Part shown: positions 1-8,891 of the stretch, one piece after another
How positions within the stretch are numbered: position 1 is the stretch's first letter
How the letters are laid out: every line of letters starts with the position of its first letter
DNA from: a bacterium
GTDB taxonomy: Bacteria; Zixibacteria; MSB-5A5; GN15; FEB-12
Reading direction: 5' to 3'
DNA: 64,000 nucleotides
Assembly: GCA_016708025.1 (NCBI GenBank)
Contig: JADJGQ010000003.1
Span: 124,001 to 188,000 of the forward strand
The notes under the pieces: generated by a model
Database searches by the model: none
Told to the model about the DNA's origin: nothing
The model's input: the letters and a program-made list of their open reading frames with translations, nothing else
Made by a program: the position numbers and the translations under genes

Positions 1-359
1 AGAAGTGAATCGAAATCCGCCGGTGTAGCGGCGATCGACTGACCATCCCAGACCCAGTCCGAGAAATCGACCAGGATCACGACTGCCTTGATCGTATCAA
101 CCGCAGCAGCATCAGTCGCCGCCGGTCTGACCCGATGCAGACGCTCGAGAACCGAAGGCGTCGATGGCGCACAGCCGCCGGCTTCCTTGAAAGCCCGCAG
201 ATTCGCCATCTTCTGCTCGAATATCCCCTCGGATTTCCACTTGGCGATCGCTTCAGGTGATGGCGGGACAGCCACGCCGACTTCGATCAACAGCAGGAAG
301 GCCAGTAAGACAAAAAAGGATAGACTGCTCCCCGCACGATAGTTCATTCGTAATGTCAT
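1..359 (-). CDS. M6-family metalloprotease, N-terminal part (cut by window edge)
   Basis: About 119 codons are visible from an ATG at 359; the gene runs off the left edge. The product opens with a short basic stretch and a hydrophobic core at residues 10-30, which reads as a Sec signal peptide. A segment rich in Pro, Lys and Glu follows (PPSPEAIAKWKSEG), then the motif VVILVDFSD near residue 95, a strand typical of the start of the catalytic domain in M6 (immune inhibitor A-like) secreted proteases. The zinc-binding HExxH motif would lie beyond the edge and cannot be checked. A second in-frame ATG at 347 is an alternative start. It is probably a secreted or surface protease with a C-terminal sorting domain, but that part is unseen. 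Confidence 0.7.
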   Translation of the reverse strand, partial: MTLRMNYRAGSSLSFFVLLAFLLLIEVGVAVPPSPEAIAKWKSEGIFEQKMANLRAFKEAGGCAPSTPSVLERLHRVRPAATDAAAVDTIKAVVILVDFSDWVWDGQSIAATPADFDSL

Positions 360-399
360 GGTTTCCCCGAAAAGAGAGGTAAACGGTTGTTCTGCGCTA

Positions 400-427
400 A
401 AGGTAGCCGAATTTTCATATCTGTCAA
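400..427 (-). promoter_or_regulatory. Candidate sigma70-type promoter for the M6 protease gene
   Basis: On the minus strand a perfect TTGACA (427-422) is followed after 16 bases by TACCTT (405-400). Transcription would start about 35 bases before the ATG at 359. The -35 is consensus and the -10 is weak; no experimental support. Confidence 0.35.
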
Positions 428-820
428 CGCTATAACTGGCAACGCACACCGATTGTTCGACGGGACCGCCTCAATGCCTGATTATCGGCGACTTGGCTGA
501 TTCACAGAGTGGGAACGAAACAAAATCCGTACAACAGCCAGTCAACCTGTTGCCGTTAGGTACATTGACAACACAGAGGATGGCCACGGCAATGCGCTCA
601 AGTCCCCCTACGCCAGTCTTTCGATCTGGGACAAATCGGACTAATTTGGTCTGCGCAGGCGTCATTTCTTGTCGAGCGCCTTTGTCCTGACTCATGCGAT
701 CGCACTCAAAAACAAGTCATCTCAGGCGATCCAAAAATCACTGACTTCTTTGCCTTCCGCCCACCTCCTAATCCGGACAAATTCAACCTAAGGTAAACCC
801 GGATTCTTCCGATAGACTGT
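428..820. other. Intergenic region without a convincing gene
   Basis: Roughly 390 bases between the divergent protease and hybrid kinase genes. Short open frames exist on both strands around 471-695, but they overlap antiparallel, lack ribosome sites and have no family character. The region presumably holds the 5' control sequences of the kinase gene; I could not pick a clear promoter for it. Confidence 0.5.
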
Positions 821-2788
821 ATGAGTTCTGAACAGAGGGCCCTGGGAGGTTTGTGGGGCTTGGACCGCGATCATATCCAAATTCGATCACAACATCAAAT
901 GAAGTTAACGAGTGTGCGCCCCAATCTATCTGCATGGAAAATTGCCGGGATCTATGCCCTGTCGGGCTACCTTTGGATCCTCTTCTCCGATCGCATACTT
1001 GCGGGTATGGTGGCCGACGCAGAGACTTTGACCACGCTGCAAACATACAAGGGATGGTTCTACGTTGCTATCACTGCCCTGCTGGTACAGTGGCTGGTGA
1101 AAAGGCGGCTTGCCGCGATCAAGCAAGTGCAGACTATTCTGCAGGAACGCGAAACCCGCTTCCGCAGGTTGTTTGAGAACTCCCCGGTGCCTTTGATCGA
1201 AGCTGACTTCTCCGAAGCCCGCCAGCGCCTCCTTCAAGTGCGCCGCCATGACCAATTTGATCTGCGCACTTACTTCAACGAGCATCCTGACTTCGAACGC
1301 AAACTGGCCGCTTCGGTGATAATCCGAGAGGTCAATCCGGCCGCGGCGAATCTCTTCAGAGCCAATTCCAGCGAATTGCTCAAGGGTATCATCGGAAATG
1401 TCAGGAGTGAGGGGCTATACTCATTGGCCCGCGAACTTCTCTGCCGCTTTGATTCTGGTGACGCCCGACATGAAACCGATGCGGAACTGCTGACCATGTC
1501 CGGAGAAAAGCTCTCTCTACTGGTCTCAGCTACACTGACCCCGGGATTCGAGTCCAATTGGGAGAAGATCATCATTTCGCTGGCCGATCTGACTATCCAC
1601 CGCAAAGCTGAGGTTGAACGTGCGCGCCTCGAAGCCCAACTTCGTCAGGCCCAGAAGATGGAATCGATCGGTGCGCTGGCCGGCGGAATTGCCCATGACT
1701 TCAATAATATCCTGACCCCCCTCTGCGGCTACACCGATCTGGCGCTGGAGGACCTCCCGGCCAGCAGTCCGGTTCGCGAAGATATCGAGCAGGTACAAAA
1801 GGCCGCCTATCGCGGCAAGGACCTGGTCAAACAGATTCTCAGTTTCAGTCGACGGTCCGACCAGCAAAAGATCGTGATCGACCTCAAGCATATCATCAAA
1901 GAGACCGCCAAGTTACTCCAGGCCTCGTTGCCGCCGAGCATTGAGATCCAGACGGAGTTGAACCAATCGATCGGCAAAGTGCTGGCCGACCCGACTCAGA
2001 TCCATCAGGTGCTGATGAACCTCTGCACCAATGCATTTCATGCGATGAAGGACAGCGGTGGTCAACTGACCGTCCGCTTGAGCCAGGTGAGCCTGCACGA
2101 ATCCTCCGCGCCGCATCTTGCCTCAGGTGAATATGTCGCCTGCGCCGTCACGGATACCGGATGCGGTATCCCGCCGGAAAACCAGGAACGGATCTTCGAA
2201 CCGTTTTTCACGACCAAGGATGCCGGTGAAGGTACGGGGCTTGGCCTGTCAGTTTCGCATGGCATTGTGGTTTCGCACGGCGGGACGATCACCTGCACCA
2301 GTCAGCCGTTGGTCGGATCTACCTTTACCATTTACCTCCCGGTCTCTGTTGATGCCGTCCAGGAGGAGACCAGGCTGACCTTTTCGAATCTCCGCGGAAG
2401 CGAACGAATTCTGATCGTCGATGACGATTCGGTGGTTGCCGAAGTTGCCAAGCAGATGCTGGAACGTCAGGGGTATTGCGTCGCTTGCAGTAATTCGCCG
2501 CTACAGGCACTGGAGAGATTGCGCACTGCATCGGAGCACTTCGATCTGGCGATCTTCAATCAAGCCATGCCAAAAATGAGCGGCCTGACACTGGCCGAAA
2601 AAGTCCGCGGATTCAATCAGGATATGCCGATCGCCATGCTGACCGGATTTGGCAAGGGGCTGGATACGCAATTCCTGGAGCGTGCACATATCTCTGTGGT
2701 GATCGCCAAGCCGTTTACGGCTGTCGAGATCGCCGAAGGTGTACGAGCGGCCCTTTCGAATAAGCCGTCGGCGGTCACCGCCCGCTAG
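821..2788 (+). CDS. Membrane hybrid sensor histidine kinase with degenerate receiver domain
   Basis: 655 aa. Two membrane segments at about residues 40-60 and 77-93, a PAS-like sensor region at 110-262, a HisKA dimerisation domain with phospho-acceptor His292 in GGIAHDFNN, an ATPase domain with the N box and the GTGLGLS G-box, and a C-terminal receiver domain from about residue 527 (ERILIVDDDS). The usual phospho-acceptor Asp of the receiver is Asn580 (NQAMPKMSG in place of the common DxxMP), so it probably cannot be phosphorylated in the normal way. The ATG at 899 (MKLTSVRP) starts closer to the membrane region and is an equally good start; neither has a strong ribosome site. Its last 14 bases overlap the convergent downstream gene. 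Confidence 0.9.
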   Translation: MSSEQRALGGLWGLDRDHIQIRSQHQMKLTSVRPNLSAWKIAGIYALSGYLWILFSDRILAGMVADAETLTTLQTYKGWFYVAITALLVQWLVKRRLAAIKQVQTILQERETRFRRLFENSPVPLIEADFSEARQRLLQVRRHDQFDLRTYFNEHPDFERKLAASVIIREVNPAAANLFRANSSELLKGIIGNVRSEGLYSLARELLCRFDSGDARHETDAELLTMSGEKLSLLVSATLTPGFESNWEKIIISLADLTIHRKAEVERARLEAQLRQAQKMESIGALAGGIAHDFNNILTPLCGYTDLALEDLPASSPVREDIEQVQKAAYRGKDLVKQILSFSRRSDQQKIVIDLKHIIKETAKLLQASLPPSIEIQTELNQSIGKVLADPTQIHQVLMNLCTNAFHAMKDSGGQLTVRLSQVSLHESSAPHLASGEYVACAVTDTGCGIPPENQERIFEPFFTTKDAGEGTGLGLSVSHGIVVSHGGTITCTSQPLVGSTFTIYLPVSVDAVQEETRLTFSNLRGSERILIVDDDSVVAEVAKQMLERQGYCVACSNSPLQALERLRTASEHFDLAIFNQAMPKMSGLTLAEKVRGFNQDMPIAMLTGFGKGLDTQFLERAHISVVIAKPFTAVEIAEGVRAALSNKPSAVTAR

Positions 2789-3194
2789 GCGGGTCATTCA
2801 GTCGGAGAAGCTTCCGCCGGGAAGCGCTTGTTGGCGAAGTGCCCCCCACATAGACCCCGAATAGTCCAACCAATATCTGCAGGATCAAATACCAGAGCGG
2901 CTGTTTGTCAATATTGGTGGCCAGTGTCACCAGTCCGATGAACAGCACTACTGCGGCGAGCGCATGAATATGCTTTACCCGTGACCCCCGGCAGATCACG
3001 ATCGTTACGCCAGCTCCAACGACCGCGGCAGCCAATCCGAACAATTGGATGACAACAACCCAGGGTATGCTGGGAAAAGCATCCGGCTGTGGAAAAGCGG
3101 CCGGGAATATGATGGCAATGAGCAGAAAGAAGAGCATGATCAAAACCAGCATCGCCACATATCCTGATGCCACAGCTATTGCGCTTCGAAGCAT
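2775..3194 (-). CDS. Hypothetical integral membrane protein
   Basis: 139 aa from the ATG at 3194, chosen because GAGGGAGA precedes it; a longer frame upstream has no ribosome site and is not hydrophobic. Four hydrophobic segments alternate with short loops, and a basic C-terminal tail of about 20 residues follows. No enzyme motif is visible. It overlaps the hybrid kinase gene tail-to-tail by 14 bases. I do not recognise the family; a small four-helix membrane protein of unknown role is all the sequence supports. Confidence 0.7.
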   Translation of the reverse strand: MLRSAIAVASGYVAMLVLIMLFFLLIAIIFPAAFPQPDAFPSIPWVVVIQLFGLAAAVVGAGVTIVICRGSRVKHIHALAAVVLFIGLVTLATNIDKQPLWYLILQILVGLFGVYVGGTSPTSASRRKLLRLNDPPSGR

Positions 3195-3389
3195 ATCGTC
3201 TCTCCCTCTTCGGGGTTCAGTCCAAATTGATACTATCCGTCGATAAGGTATGATCCAACCTTCCAGGACCAGTCCCTTACTGCCGCTCGAGGGCGACAAC
3301 CAGTTGGATAGTGTACGATAGATAGTTAATGACAGTACCGGTAAATAGAGAAAAAATCTCCCGTCGCGTGCAGGAGGTTTACGGGATCG

Positions 3390-3980
3390 TCAGGCCGGGC
3401 GCTTGGCCAATCGTCTAAGTCGCTTGCTGGCGGTAGCTTCGCGCCGAGCAACCGCCTTACGGCCGCTTCCGGTCGAGCGAGTTGGTTTGGTCCTGACCAC
3501 CCGAGACTTATGACCGGTCTTGCTATTCAGCTCCAGATAGTTGGCGATAGCAATATCCCAATCAACAAACTGCAGTATTCCAGCCACCTCACGGGCTACC
3601 ACGGCCGCCTTGCGCAATGACTCCAGTTCCTCGGATATTTCCGCCCGGATCATGAAGTCGGACTTCCCTCCGTAATGAACCAAAGAAGCGATGATATAGC
3701 GGTCAAGATAGCGCGCTTGCTCATACGCCTGCGCAGTTCTGATCCGTCGAACTGCCCGCTCTATGGAATGGAATAAGGGGAGGCGATAATTCAGAGCGAC
3801 TTTGAACTGCACCAGATATTCGCCGGTCAATCCCGGACGGACCGTCTCTTCCCGCATATGGCCGAATATCTCCTGAACGCGGTGCAGCGCGTCAGGACCG
3901 GAAGAAGCCAATACGGTCGCCAGACCGGTATTACCGGAAAACTCAAGGACGACATCGCGATTGTGAAATGTATACGACAT
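3390..3980 (-). CDS. Hypothetical protein with Arg/Lys-rich C-terminal tail
   Basis: 196 aa. The first 150 residues look like a mixed alpha/beta soluble domain rich in charged residues; there is no signal peptide or membrane segment. The last 40 or so residues are strongly basic (Arg, Lys, Ser, Thr, Ala), reminiscent of the disordered nucleic-acid-binding tails added to some bacterial proteins. No catalytic motif is recognised. It stands alone, with about 60 bases to the flavin reductase gene upstream on the same strand. Nucleic-acid binding is an inference from the tail only. Confidence 0.65.
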   Translation of the reverse strand: MSYTFHNRDVVLEFSGNTGLATVLASSGPDALHRVQEIFGHMREETVRPGLTGEYLVQFKVALNYRLPLFHSIERAVRRIRTAQAYEQARYLDRYIIASLVHYGGKSDFMIRAEISEELESLRKAAVVAREVAGILQFVDWDIAIANYLELNSKTGHKSRVVRTKPTRSTGSGRKAVARREATASKRLRRLAKRPA

Positions 3981-4042
3981 GCTACTGATAATATCGGCTG
4001 TTGGAGCAGTCGATTTTATCAGCCAAACAGATCGTTCTGAGG

Positions 4043-4519
4043 CTATCCGAGATAGCGGAGCTTACTTCCTGAAGCGGTCAAAATCGGGCTATCCTGATGC
4101 AGTTCGGCAGCTTTCACCTCTCCCAGGAAAATAGTGTGGTTGCCGACCGCCACCTTATTAACCAACGCGCAGTCCAGATAACCCAGCGCCCCTTTGAGAA
4201 GCGGAGATTTGGTGACCGGGGACGTATCTACATCGGCATGGGCCAGTTTCTGGTACCCGGACTCGGCCGGACCATAGTAGGCTTTGGCGAATTCGCTATT
4301 ATTCTCGGCGATCAGATTGACAACAAAACCGCCATGCTGATCGATCAGCCGCGAAGACTGATGTTTGTTATGCACGGCCAGCGCAATGATAGGCGGCTCG
4401 GAGCTGACCTGCGAGATCCAACTGGCGGTAAATGCATTGCCGTTGTTGCCGTCCCCCATCGTGACTATATAGACGCCGTATTCGATCTTCTTCAGTGCTG
4501 CTGTGATCTGCTTTTCCAT
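4043..4519 (-). CDS. Flavin reductase-like protein (FMN-binding split barrel)
   Basis: 158 aa, a usual length for the flavin reductase/flavoredoxin family. The opening GVYIVTMGDGNNGNAFTASW matches the strand pair of the split barrel that binds FMN, followed by PPIIALAVHNKHQSS and FVVNLIAE, all typical of this fold. It probably uses bound FMN to pass electrons from NAD(P)H or a redox partner. It starts 37 bases after the radical SAM gene on the same strand, so the two may be co-transcribed. The electron donor and acceptor cannot be told from sequence. Confidence 0.85.
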   Translation of the reverse strand: MEKQITAALKKIEYGVYIVTMGDGNNGNAFTASWISQVSSEPPIIALAVHNKHQSSRLIDQHGGFVVNLIAENNSEFAKAYYGPAESGYQKLAHADVDTSPVTKSPLLKGALGYLDCALVNKVAVGNHTIFLGEVKAAELHQDSPILTASGSKLRYLG

Positions 4520-4556
4520 TGCTACTCCCGTTCAGCCGGTCTCCCGGTCACTCGTT

Positions 4557-5540
4557 TCAACGTTCAAAAGGATGATCAAAGGTGAAGTCGGGCCGATAGT
4601 TCATCGGACTATCCAATTCCTGGACCCATCCCCGGTGAAATCCGAGACGATCAAATTCGTCCAGGACCTGCTCGTACTCCTCCTGTTGCAGCGTTCGTCC
4701 GAGGCGCGGATGATTCGCCACCGCCGGGATCGGATGATACTGCGACATCAGAGAAACATGTACGTCAGGAGAAAGTTCTTCCGCGATCCACTGAAGTACC
4801 GCTTTGCTGTTTTCGATCTGGCCCGGCAGGACCAGATGACGGATCACCATGCCAAAGGTGATCCCCCCCTCATCATCGGTATAAATGTTCGGCCCCTTCT
4901 GGCGGTACATCTCTTTGATCGAAGCGGTGGCATGTTCGACATAATTCGGCGTATCCGAATAAGCCCCGGCCAGGCGATTGTCGAGATACTTCAGATCGGG
5001 AAGATATACCTGAATCGTTTCCTCGAATGATCTGATAGTCTCCGCCTTGTCAAAACTACTGGTATTAAAAACGAAGACCGGCGTTCGTCCTCGCGCTGCC
5101 AGCGCGTTGATGATCACTCTGACCTGAGGAATGAAATGAGACGGGGATACAAAGCCGACTGCCTTACATCCGGAGTCTAGTAATGTCTCGATCTGCGCAA
5201 TGATGTCGACCAGCTCCAGCTTGGTCTCTTCGATCGTGGCGTTGCGGCGGCTGATCTGCCAGTTCTGGCAGTAAACGCACTGCATATTGCAGCGGGTGAA
5301 GAAGATGTTGCAAATGCCATTTTTGCCGGAGATGACCGGCTCTTCCCCCCGATGCGCACAGATCGAACCGACCGAAAATTCCATCCCGCTGTTGCAGAAC
5401 CCCAGTTTACTGCCGGAGCGGTCTGCCTGGCAATTGCGTGGACACTGCGTGCAGTTTTTCAGGACCTCAAGTGGCAGAAGCAACTCCTGCCATTGAGTCT
5501 GACTGAACAGGGCGGTCGATGTAGGTGTAGTTCGGTCCAT
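4557..5540 (-). CDS. Radical SAM protein, PflX/pyruvate-formate-lyase-activase-like
   Basis: 327 aa cytosolic enzyme. The radical SAM signature CNMQCVYC (CxxxCxxC) lies near residue 90 and binds a [4Fe-4S] cluster and S-adenosylmethionine. An N-terminal Cys cluster (CTQCPRNC, then GFCN) is characteristic of the PflX-like group, annotated as putative pyruvate formate-lyase activating enzymes but with unproven substrates. The C-terminal half (VSLMSQYHP) fits the same group. It sits 54 bases after the APC permease and just before the flavin reductase, a possible electron source. No pyruvate formate-lyase gene is in the window, so the target is unknown. Confidence 0.85.
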   Translation of the reverse strand: MDRTTPTSTALFSQTQWQELLLPLEVLKNCTQCPRNCQADRSGSKLGFCNSGMEFSVGSICAHRGEEPVISGKNGICNIFFTRCNMQCVYCQNWQISRRNATIEETKLELVDIIAQIETLLDSGCKAVGFVSPSHFIPQVRVIINALAARGRTPVFVFNTSSFDKAETIRSFEETIQVYLPDLKYLDNRLAGAYSDTPNYVEHATASIKEMYRQKGPNIYTDDEGGITFGMVIRHLVLPGQIENSKAVLQWIAEELSPDVHVSLMSQYHPIPAVANHPRLGRTLQQEEYEQVLDEFDRLGFHRGWVQELDSPMNYRPDFTFDHPFER

Positions 5541-5594
5541 ATTGCTGTCCGGGGAATATACACTGAGACAGCCCGAACCGCAAGGCAGTCCAGA

Positions 5595-7583
5595 TCAGCC
5601 GTCGACCCGGATCGGAAGGATCACGACCGGCAAGCCCTGATGATACAGTCGCTTCTGGACCGAAAAGATCGTCTGGTTATGCAGCCAGCGATTAAAGAAG
5701 GTCTCCTTGCGGAACACCAACTGACCGCCAAAAAAGACCGAACGAGGGAATCTGTCAGTTATCAGCGGGACCTGCTTATCCAACTCCTCCAGAACATCAA
5801 CGCCGATCACGGTATGACTCTCAGCATATAATCCGTGCCGCTGCAAATAGTCGACATAGCGTTTCCCCTCGGACTCGATATGCTCCTTGAGCTTCTCAAC
5901 CTCGGCCGTCCCCTTGAAATTGCCGACATCCACAACACCGATCTGCAGGAAGATATAGTTCTTGAACGCCCCTTCAAACAGGCTGATCACGTTCAGGAGT
6001 GTATGGATCCCCAGTCCGTTGAATCCATTGACCAACAGCACTGCCGTTTTTCCCTTCGGCTGCGGCTGGAGTTCCGGGACCGGAGTGGTCGCTTGTTGCT
6101 CGGAAACCTGCATGGCCGTCACTAGCAGCTCATCGAGCCGCTTAAGTTGATTGGCGGTGCGCCGGTAGTGTCGCCGGACGGCAAATGCGATACTGATCAG
6201 GACGCCGGTTACCAAAATGGTAAGCCATCCCCCCTCGTTGAATTTGAGGATCGCCATCGAGACCAGAATAAACGTACACATGACCAGGCCGATCCCGTTG
6301 ATCGAGATCTTGCGGAGCCAGGCTTTGTTTTCACGTCGCACCTGCCACCAGTGGCGAACCATCCCCAACTGCGACAGCACAAACGTGATAAACACGGTGA
6401 TCGAATAGAGCACGACGAGGAATTTGACCGAACCACCGGTGGCAACCACCAGTACCATCGCCAGCCCACCCATTAGCAGAATACCGTTTTGGGTAACCAG
6501 TCGATCCGACAGCACAGTGAATCGCGTGGGGAACCAGCGGTCGAGGGACATATTGGCAAGCACGCGTGGGCCGCCTAAGAAACCGGTCTGAGCCGCGACA
6601 AACAGCAAGGCCGCCTCGGAAAGGAGAATCGAAAAAACGAAGACCGGTCCAAAACTCCCCCATCCTTCGGAGATCCGCTCGAAAAGGACCGCGTTCAGGG
6701 TCTTCCCTTCGGCAGGTTTGAGGTCGAGCAGGAGATATGCGATCACCAGGCCGGTGACGATAGCCGCCAGTGAGATCGACATATACCACATGGTTCGTCG
6801 ACCGTTGATCACCTTCGGTTCACGGATGATCGGCAAACCGTTGGAGACAGCCTCAATACCGGTATACGTACCGGCGCCAAATGAATACGAGCGCATCAAC
6901 AGGAGAAAGATCCCCATCAAGCCAATCTCCGACTGGGCCTTGGAAAAATCGGTAGCGGTGTTGCTCACCACCTCGGGGAGCTGGTCGATGTGACTCCCCC
7001 AGGCATAAATGATCGCGACAGCATGCAACAACACAAAGGAGAGCATGATCGGAATAAGCGGCACTACTGATTCGCGGACTCCGCGAAGATTCATCACGAT
7101 CAGCAACAGGACGCCGAAAACGGTAAAGAAGAGTTTATACGGATGCCATTCGACCGGAAGGAAACTGAACATTGCATCAGAGCCAGCCGCTACAGAAAGG
7201 GCGATCGTAAGGACATAATCGATCAGGAGTGCGCAGCCGGAAACCATCCCAAGGGTGGGATTGAGCATTTTGCTGGCGACGAGATAGCCACCACCGCCGC
7301 CGGGAAAGAGCTCGATGATCTGCATGTAGCTGGCGGAAATAACAAATACGGTGATCGCCGACCCGAGCGCGACTAATAGGCCGAGATAGGTATGACTACC
7401 GAGAGCAAGGAATGCTTCTTCCGGACCATAGCAAGCCGATGAAAGCCCATCAGCACCAAGTCCGACCCATGCCAGGAATGCGGACAGGGCTAACGCATGG
7501 TAAATCGAGCGGTCCTGGAGATTTCGTCCCCGACCGATCAATGCAGTCTTAATTCGTCTAAATAGCGAAGGTTGTGTTTCCAT
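5595..7583 (-). CDS. APC-superfamily amino acid/cation permease with C-terminal soluble domain
   Basis: 662 aa from the ATG at 7583; a GTG at 7604 is the other possible start. About twelve hydrophobic helices occupy residues 25-480, beginning with LSAFLAWVGLGADGLSSACY, the helix-1 pattern of APC-family transporters. Residues 490-660 form a cytoplasmic alpha/beta domain of the kind attached to some APC permeases. The family imports amino acids or potassium by ion coupling; the substrate is not predictable here. It is first in a likely minus-strand transcription unit with the radical SAM and flavin reductase genes. Confidence 0.85.
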   Translation of the reverse strand: METQPSLFRRIKTALIGRGRNLQDRSIYHALALSAFLAWVGLGADGLSSACYGPEEAFLALGSHTYLGLLVALGSAITVFVISASYMQIIELFPGGGGGYLVASKMLNPTLGMVSGCALLIDYVLTIALSVAAGSDAMFSFLPVEWHPYKLFFTVFGVLLLIVMNLRGVRESVVPLIPIMLSFVLLHAVAIIYAWGSHIDQLPEVVSNTATDFSKAQSEIGLMGIFLLLMRSYSFGAGTYTGIEAVSNGLPIIREPKVINGRRTMWYMSISLAAIVTGLVIAYLLLDLKPAEGKTLNAVLFERISEGWGSFGPVFVFSILLSEAALLFVAAQTGFLGGPRVLANMSLDRWFPTRFTVLSDRLVTQNGILLMGGLAMVLVVATGGSVKFLVVLYSITVFITFVLSQLGMVRHWWQVRRENKAWLRKISINGIGLVMCTFILVSMAILKFNEGGWLTILVTGVLISIAFAVRRHYRRTANQLKRLDELLVTAMQVSEQQATTPVPELQPQPKGKTAVLLVNGFNGLGIHTLLNVISLFEGAFKNYIFLQIGVVDVGNFKGTAEVEKLKEHIESEGKRYVDYLQRHGLYAESHTVIGVDVLEELDKQVPLITDRFPRSVFFGGQLVFRKETFFNRWLHNQTIFSVQKRLYHQGLPVVILPIRVDG

Positions 7584-7686
7584 CTGACTTGCCGGACCAG
7601 GCACGTTTGGTTAAAGACCGCGTCAATAGCCCGCAAACCTTGGCCTAATAATAGAATAGCAGGGGAATTAGCAAGATAATTCTCGA

Positions 7687-8424
7687 CTACCTTGGTTTCT
7701 CAGCCAACCAGATATGCTTCCCGCCACCGGTCATTCCGAATTCGCTCAAGGGGCCCGTCTTCTGCAAAACAAATCCAACGGAAGTAAGCAGTTGCGTGAC
7801 TGACTCCGGTATAAAGGCTGTCTGTTCAAAGAGTTCGTCCCGACGCTGCCAGTTTCCATCGATCAAGCGAAACATGGTTGCTTCCATCTTCCCCAGTCTG
7901 GCCGACTGGTCGTAGCTGGATCGACAGACCAGCACATGGTCTGATTCAACGATCGACCATGACCCTTTCCAGCGTTCGACAAACCCCTCCTCGACATTGA
8001 GGTCAAAGAAAAACAGACCTCCCTTTTCGAGAGAGGCAAAAACGGATGCAAAGGCAGCCAGCAATCGCTCTTCAGTCATCAGATGATTGAGACTGTCAAA
8101 CACCGACACGGCGCCGTGGACTTTCTCCGGAAGAGTGAAGTTCTCTGCGTCGCTTTGCTGGAAAATCGCCAGCTTTGCATTTCGATAGGCGTAGTCCAGC
8201 ATCTCGGACGAATTGTCAACCCCGACCACGCGATACCCTGCTTCGGTCAGCCTGGCGGCAAGCTGCCCGGTCCCGCAGCAAAGATCAAGTAACCGGCCAT
8301 TCGAAGGGAGTTGAACCAGCAACCATTTCTCAATCTGTGGATAGACGCGACTGATGAACTGCTCGGCCCAGTAGCGGTCGTAGAACCAGGCAAGGCCATC
8401 GTAAGGGGTAGTCTTCTGACTCAT
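7687..8424 (-). CDS. Class I SAM-dependent methyltransferase
   Basis: 245 aa. The S-adenosylmethionine-binding motif I is LLDLCCGTGQLAARL near residue 45, followed by the acidic VVGVDNSSEML at the end of strand 2 and SVFDSLNHL at motif IV, all in the usual Rossmann-fold order. The C-terminal half carries the substrate region and gives no hint of target. Its start overlaps the last 4 bases of the upstream acetyltransferase gene, so the two are almost certainly translated from one mRNA. Confidence 0.9.
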   Translation of the reverse strand: MSQKTTPYDGLAWFYDRYWAEQFISRVYPQIEKWLLVQLPSNGRLLDLCCGTGQLAARLTEAGYRVVGVDNSSEMLDYAYRNAKLAIFQQSDAENFTLPEKVHGAVSVFDSLNHLMTEERLLAAFASVFASLEKGGLFFFDLNVEEGFVERWKGSWSIVESDHVLVCRSSYDQSARLGKMEATMFRLIDGNWQRRDELFEQTAFIPESVTQLLTSVGFVLQKTGPLSEFGMTGGGKHIWLAEKPR

Positions 8425-8819
8425 CGCTTTCTCGGCAAAAACCAGGCATCATCGTTTTTGGTGAAGCCGATATGCGGGTAGTACTCGCGCGCCTGAGGTG
8501 CCGCCAACAGCAGGATCATAACTTCTTCACCGAGATATTGCTGTGTCCTGAGGATCAACTCCTGCCCTATCCCCTGTTTCTGGTGCGATCGGGCGACCGC
8601 CAGGTCAGACAGATAGCAGCAGTAGGAGAAGTCCGTCACCGAGCGAGAAATGCCGATCAGCTTAGCTCCATCGCGAGCGGTGACGATCAGGTTGGCGTTG
8701 TCGAGCATACGAGCGATCCGCGGAAGATCAGTTACCGGTCGATTCAGGCCGGCATCGGCGTACAGATCCGCTACTTCGGCCGGTTCTATGCTCTCGTTGA
8801 TATGGTATTGAATATGCAT
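8421..8819 (-). CDS. GNAT-family N-acetyltransferase
   Basis: 132 aa, a typical length for a single GNAT domain. Motif A, which binds acetyl-CoA, reads LAVARSHQKQGIGQELI (the R/QxxGxG/A pattern), preceded by the beta4 strand CCYLSDL. It transfers acetyl groups to an amine on a small molecule or protein; the acceptor is unknown. It overlaps the methyltransferase gene by 4 bases, and 72 bases separate it from the zinc-ribbon gene upstream, so all may belong to one minus-strand unit. Confidence 0.88.
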   Translation of the reverse strand: MHIQYHINESIEPAEVADLYADAGLNRPVTDLPRIARMLDNANLIVTARDGAKLIGISRSVTDFSYCCYLSDLAVARSHQKQGIGQELILRTQQYLGEEVMILLLAAPQAREYYPHIGFTKNDDAWFLPRKR

Positions 8820-8891
8820 GCAGTCGATCTCTCCATGGTTTCTGGAGCAAATATGAAGAAATGCGATCGGGAATGCAAACGGCTAATCTGC

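Noticed and set aside
471..695. Overlapping short open frames on both strands in the gap before the hybrid kinase
   Set aside because: No ribosome sites, no family character, and the two frames are antisense to each other.
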